A stretch of DNA of 50,989 nucleotides, from NCBI GenBank assembly GCA_013360185.1, contig JABWCO010000006.1, positions 1-50,989 on the forward strand, given 5' to 3'. The stretch comes from Bdellovibrio sp. (GTDB lineage: Bacteria > Bdellovibrionota > Bdellovibrionia > Bdellovibrionales > Bdellovibrionaceae). Shown in pieces: positions 50,457 to 50,989 of the stretch (positions are counted from its first letter, which is position 1; each line of letters opens with the position of its first letter). A program made the translations under genes and the position numbers. The notes under the pieces were generated by a model. The model did not search any database and had not been told where the DNA came from. It saw nothing but the letters and a program-made list of their open reading frames with translations.

Positions 50457-50989
50457 TTTAATTGCGTTAGTTTTGGTGAAAGCAGGTGGGATCAAGGTTT
50501 GCTCTCAGATTTTATTCATATGGAAGGTACTGGTGGCAGTGGAACAGTTCAGGAACCATATGTTTCTGGTTGTACTAAAGTATCAGCAACATTCCCATCT
50601 TATGGTATGGGCTATTCTATTGTTGATGCTCAGTATCATGGTATTCTTCGTATTGCATGGCAAAATATGGTTGTTGGAGATCCGCTCACTTCACTAAGAG
50701 CAATTACGGTAAGTAATCAAGTAGACAGTGCGTGGCAGTTAGTGAGCGTTCCAGTAGGATTGAACGATTATAGCAAAGCTGTGGTATTTCCAACTGCTGC
50801 TGCAAATATTTATAGGTACGTGCAGGGAACAGGTTATGTGAATACTACAACACTTGCGAACGGACCTGGATACTGGACAAAATTTAATTACAACCAAACT
50901 CTAACTCATTCTGGATTAATTATTGACACACTGAGCATTGGGATTTCAACTGGATGGAATATTATTGGTTCACTTTCTTATAATGTTGT
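50457..50989 (+). CDS. fragment of a secreted repeat protein from a different organism
   Basis: In one plus-strand frame (codons starting at positions divisible by 3) the end of the window is open throughout. It reads [18 protein letters not shown], then [66 protein letters not shown] and [13 protein letters not shown]. The W-x-L-V-S-V-P-V, FPTA, GYW-x-KF and GWN-I-IGS pattern is typical of secreted proteins of Ignavibacteria and other Bacteroidota/Chlorobi that carry a C-terminal sorting signal. Codon use is AT-rich, unlike the rest of the window. Both ends are missing. Most likely it is foreign sequence joined by assembly error. Confidence 0.72.

Noticed and set aside
50434-50697. 87-codon plus-strand frame at the right end
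   Set aside because: A different frame of the foreign fragment; the frame of codons divisible by 3 gives the recognisable secreted protein.

Overview
The window looks like a chromosomal segment of a Bdellovibrio-type predator or close relative (Bdellovibrionota). This rests on the mix of a polar-flagellum export operon ordered fliP-fliQ-fliR-flhB-flhA-flhF-flhG-fliA, a motAB stator pair, a reduced Tad/Flp pilus locus, an RpoH-type sigma factor with a Lys/Ala-rich extension, and many secreted or coiled-coil proteins with no obvious family. The assignment is by gene content, not by a marker tree. Coding density is high, with many 1-11 base overlaps.

Layout. 1-1049: start of motB and all of motA, minus strand. 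1153-3773: dsbD and an alpha/beta hydrolase. 3766-5314: a stand-alone E1/ThiF-like adenylyltransferase and a coiled-coil protein, minus strand. 5422-8186: an unknown protein, an RluB-type pseudouridine synthase and a DMT-family exporter. 8222-8365: an undescribed structured RNA candidate ending in a terminator. 8445-12006: a co-directional run of a secreted protein, prmA, rsmE, an RDD membrane protein and a heptose-phosphate adenylyltransferase. 12029-13868: two envelope proteins. 14039-18958: a CxxCxxxCC protein and a small polysaccharide cluster (deacetylase lipoprotein, Wzz/GumC-like, Wzy/WaaL-like, SLBB protein) without glycosyltransferases. 19058-21678: a coiled-coil protein, a tiny lipoprotein and a YegD-like Hsp70. 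21688-26023: a tight minus-strand operon of folD, a Rieske oxygenase, a phytase-like secreted protein and an RlmI-type methyltransferase.

26202-36466 holds a split Tad-like system. One part (26586-29399) has a Flp pilin, two further prepilin-like proteins, a TadG-like protein, a CpaB/RcpC-like protein and an unknown secreted protein. The other part (34059-36466) has the secretin (CpaC/RcpA) and the ATPase (CpaF/TadA). Between them lie an amidohydrolase, a very unusual Met/Gly repeat protein and a soluble REC-histidine kinase. TadB, TadC and a prepilin peptidase are not in the window, so they must be elsewhere or be replaced. 36443-41545: rhomboid protease, unknown protein, DUF1266 protein, DUF4097-like protein, aspS and a PHA-granule-region protein. 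41555-50455: rpoH-like gene convergent with the flagellar operon.

At about 50455 the sequence stops being fliP and becomes an AT-rich fragment that encodes, on the plus strand, a secreted protein typical of Ignavibacteria/Bacteroidota. This is most likely an assembly chimera, so the last ~530 bases should not be attributed to this organism. The best candidates for new biology are the RNA at 8222-8365, the Met/Gly repeat protein with its divergent kinase inside the Tad locus, and the reduced Tad locus itself.
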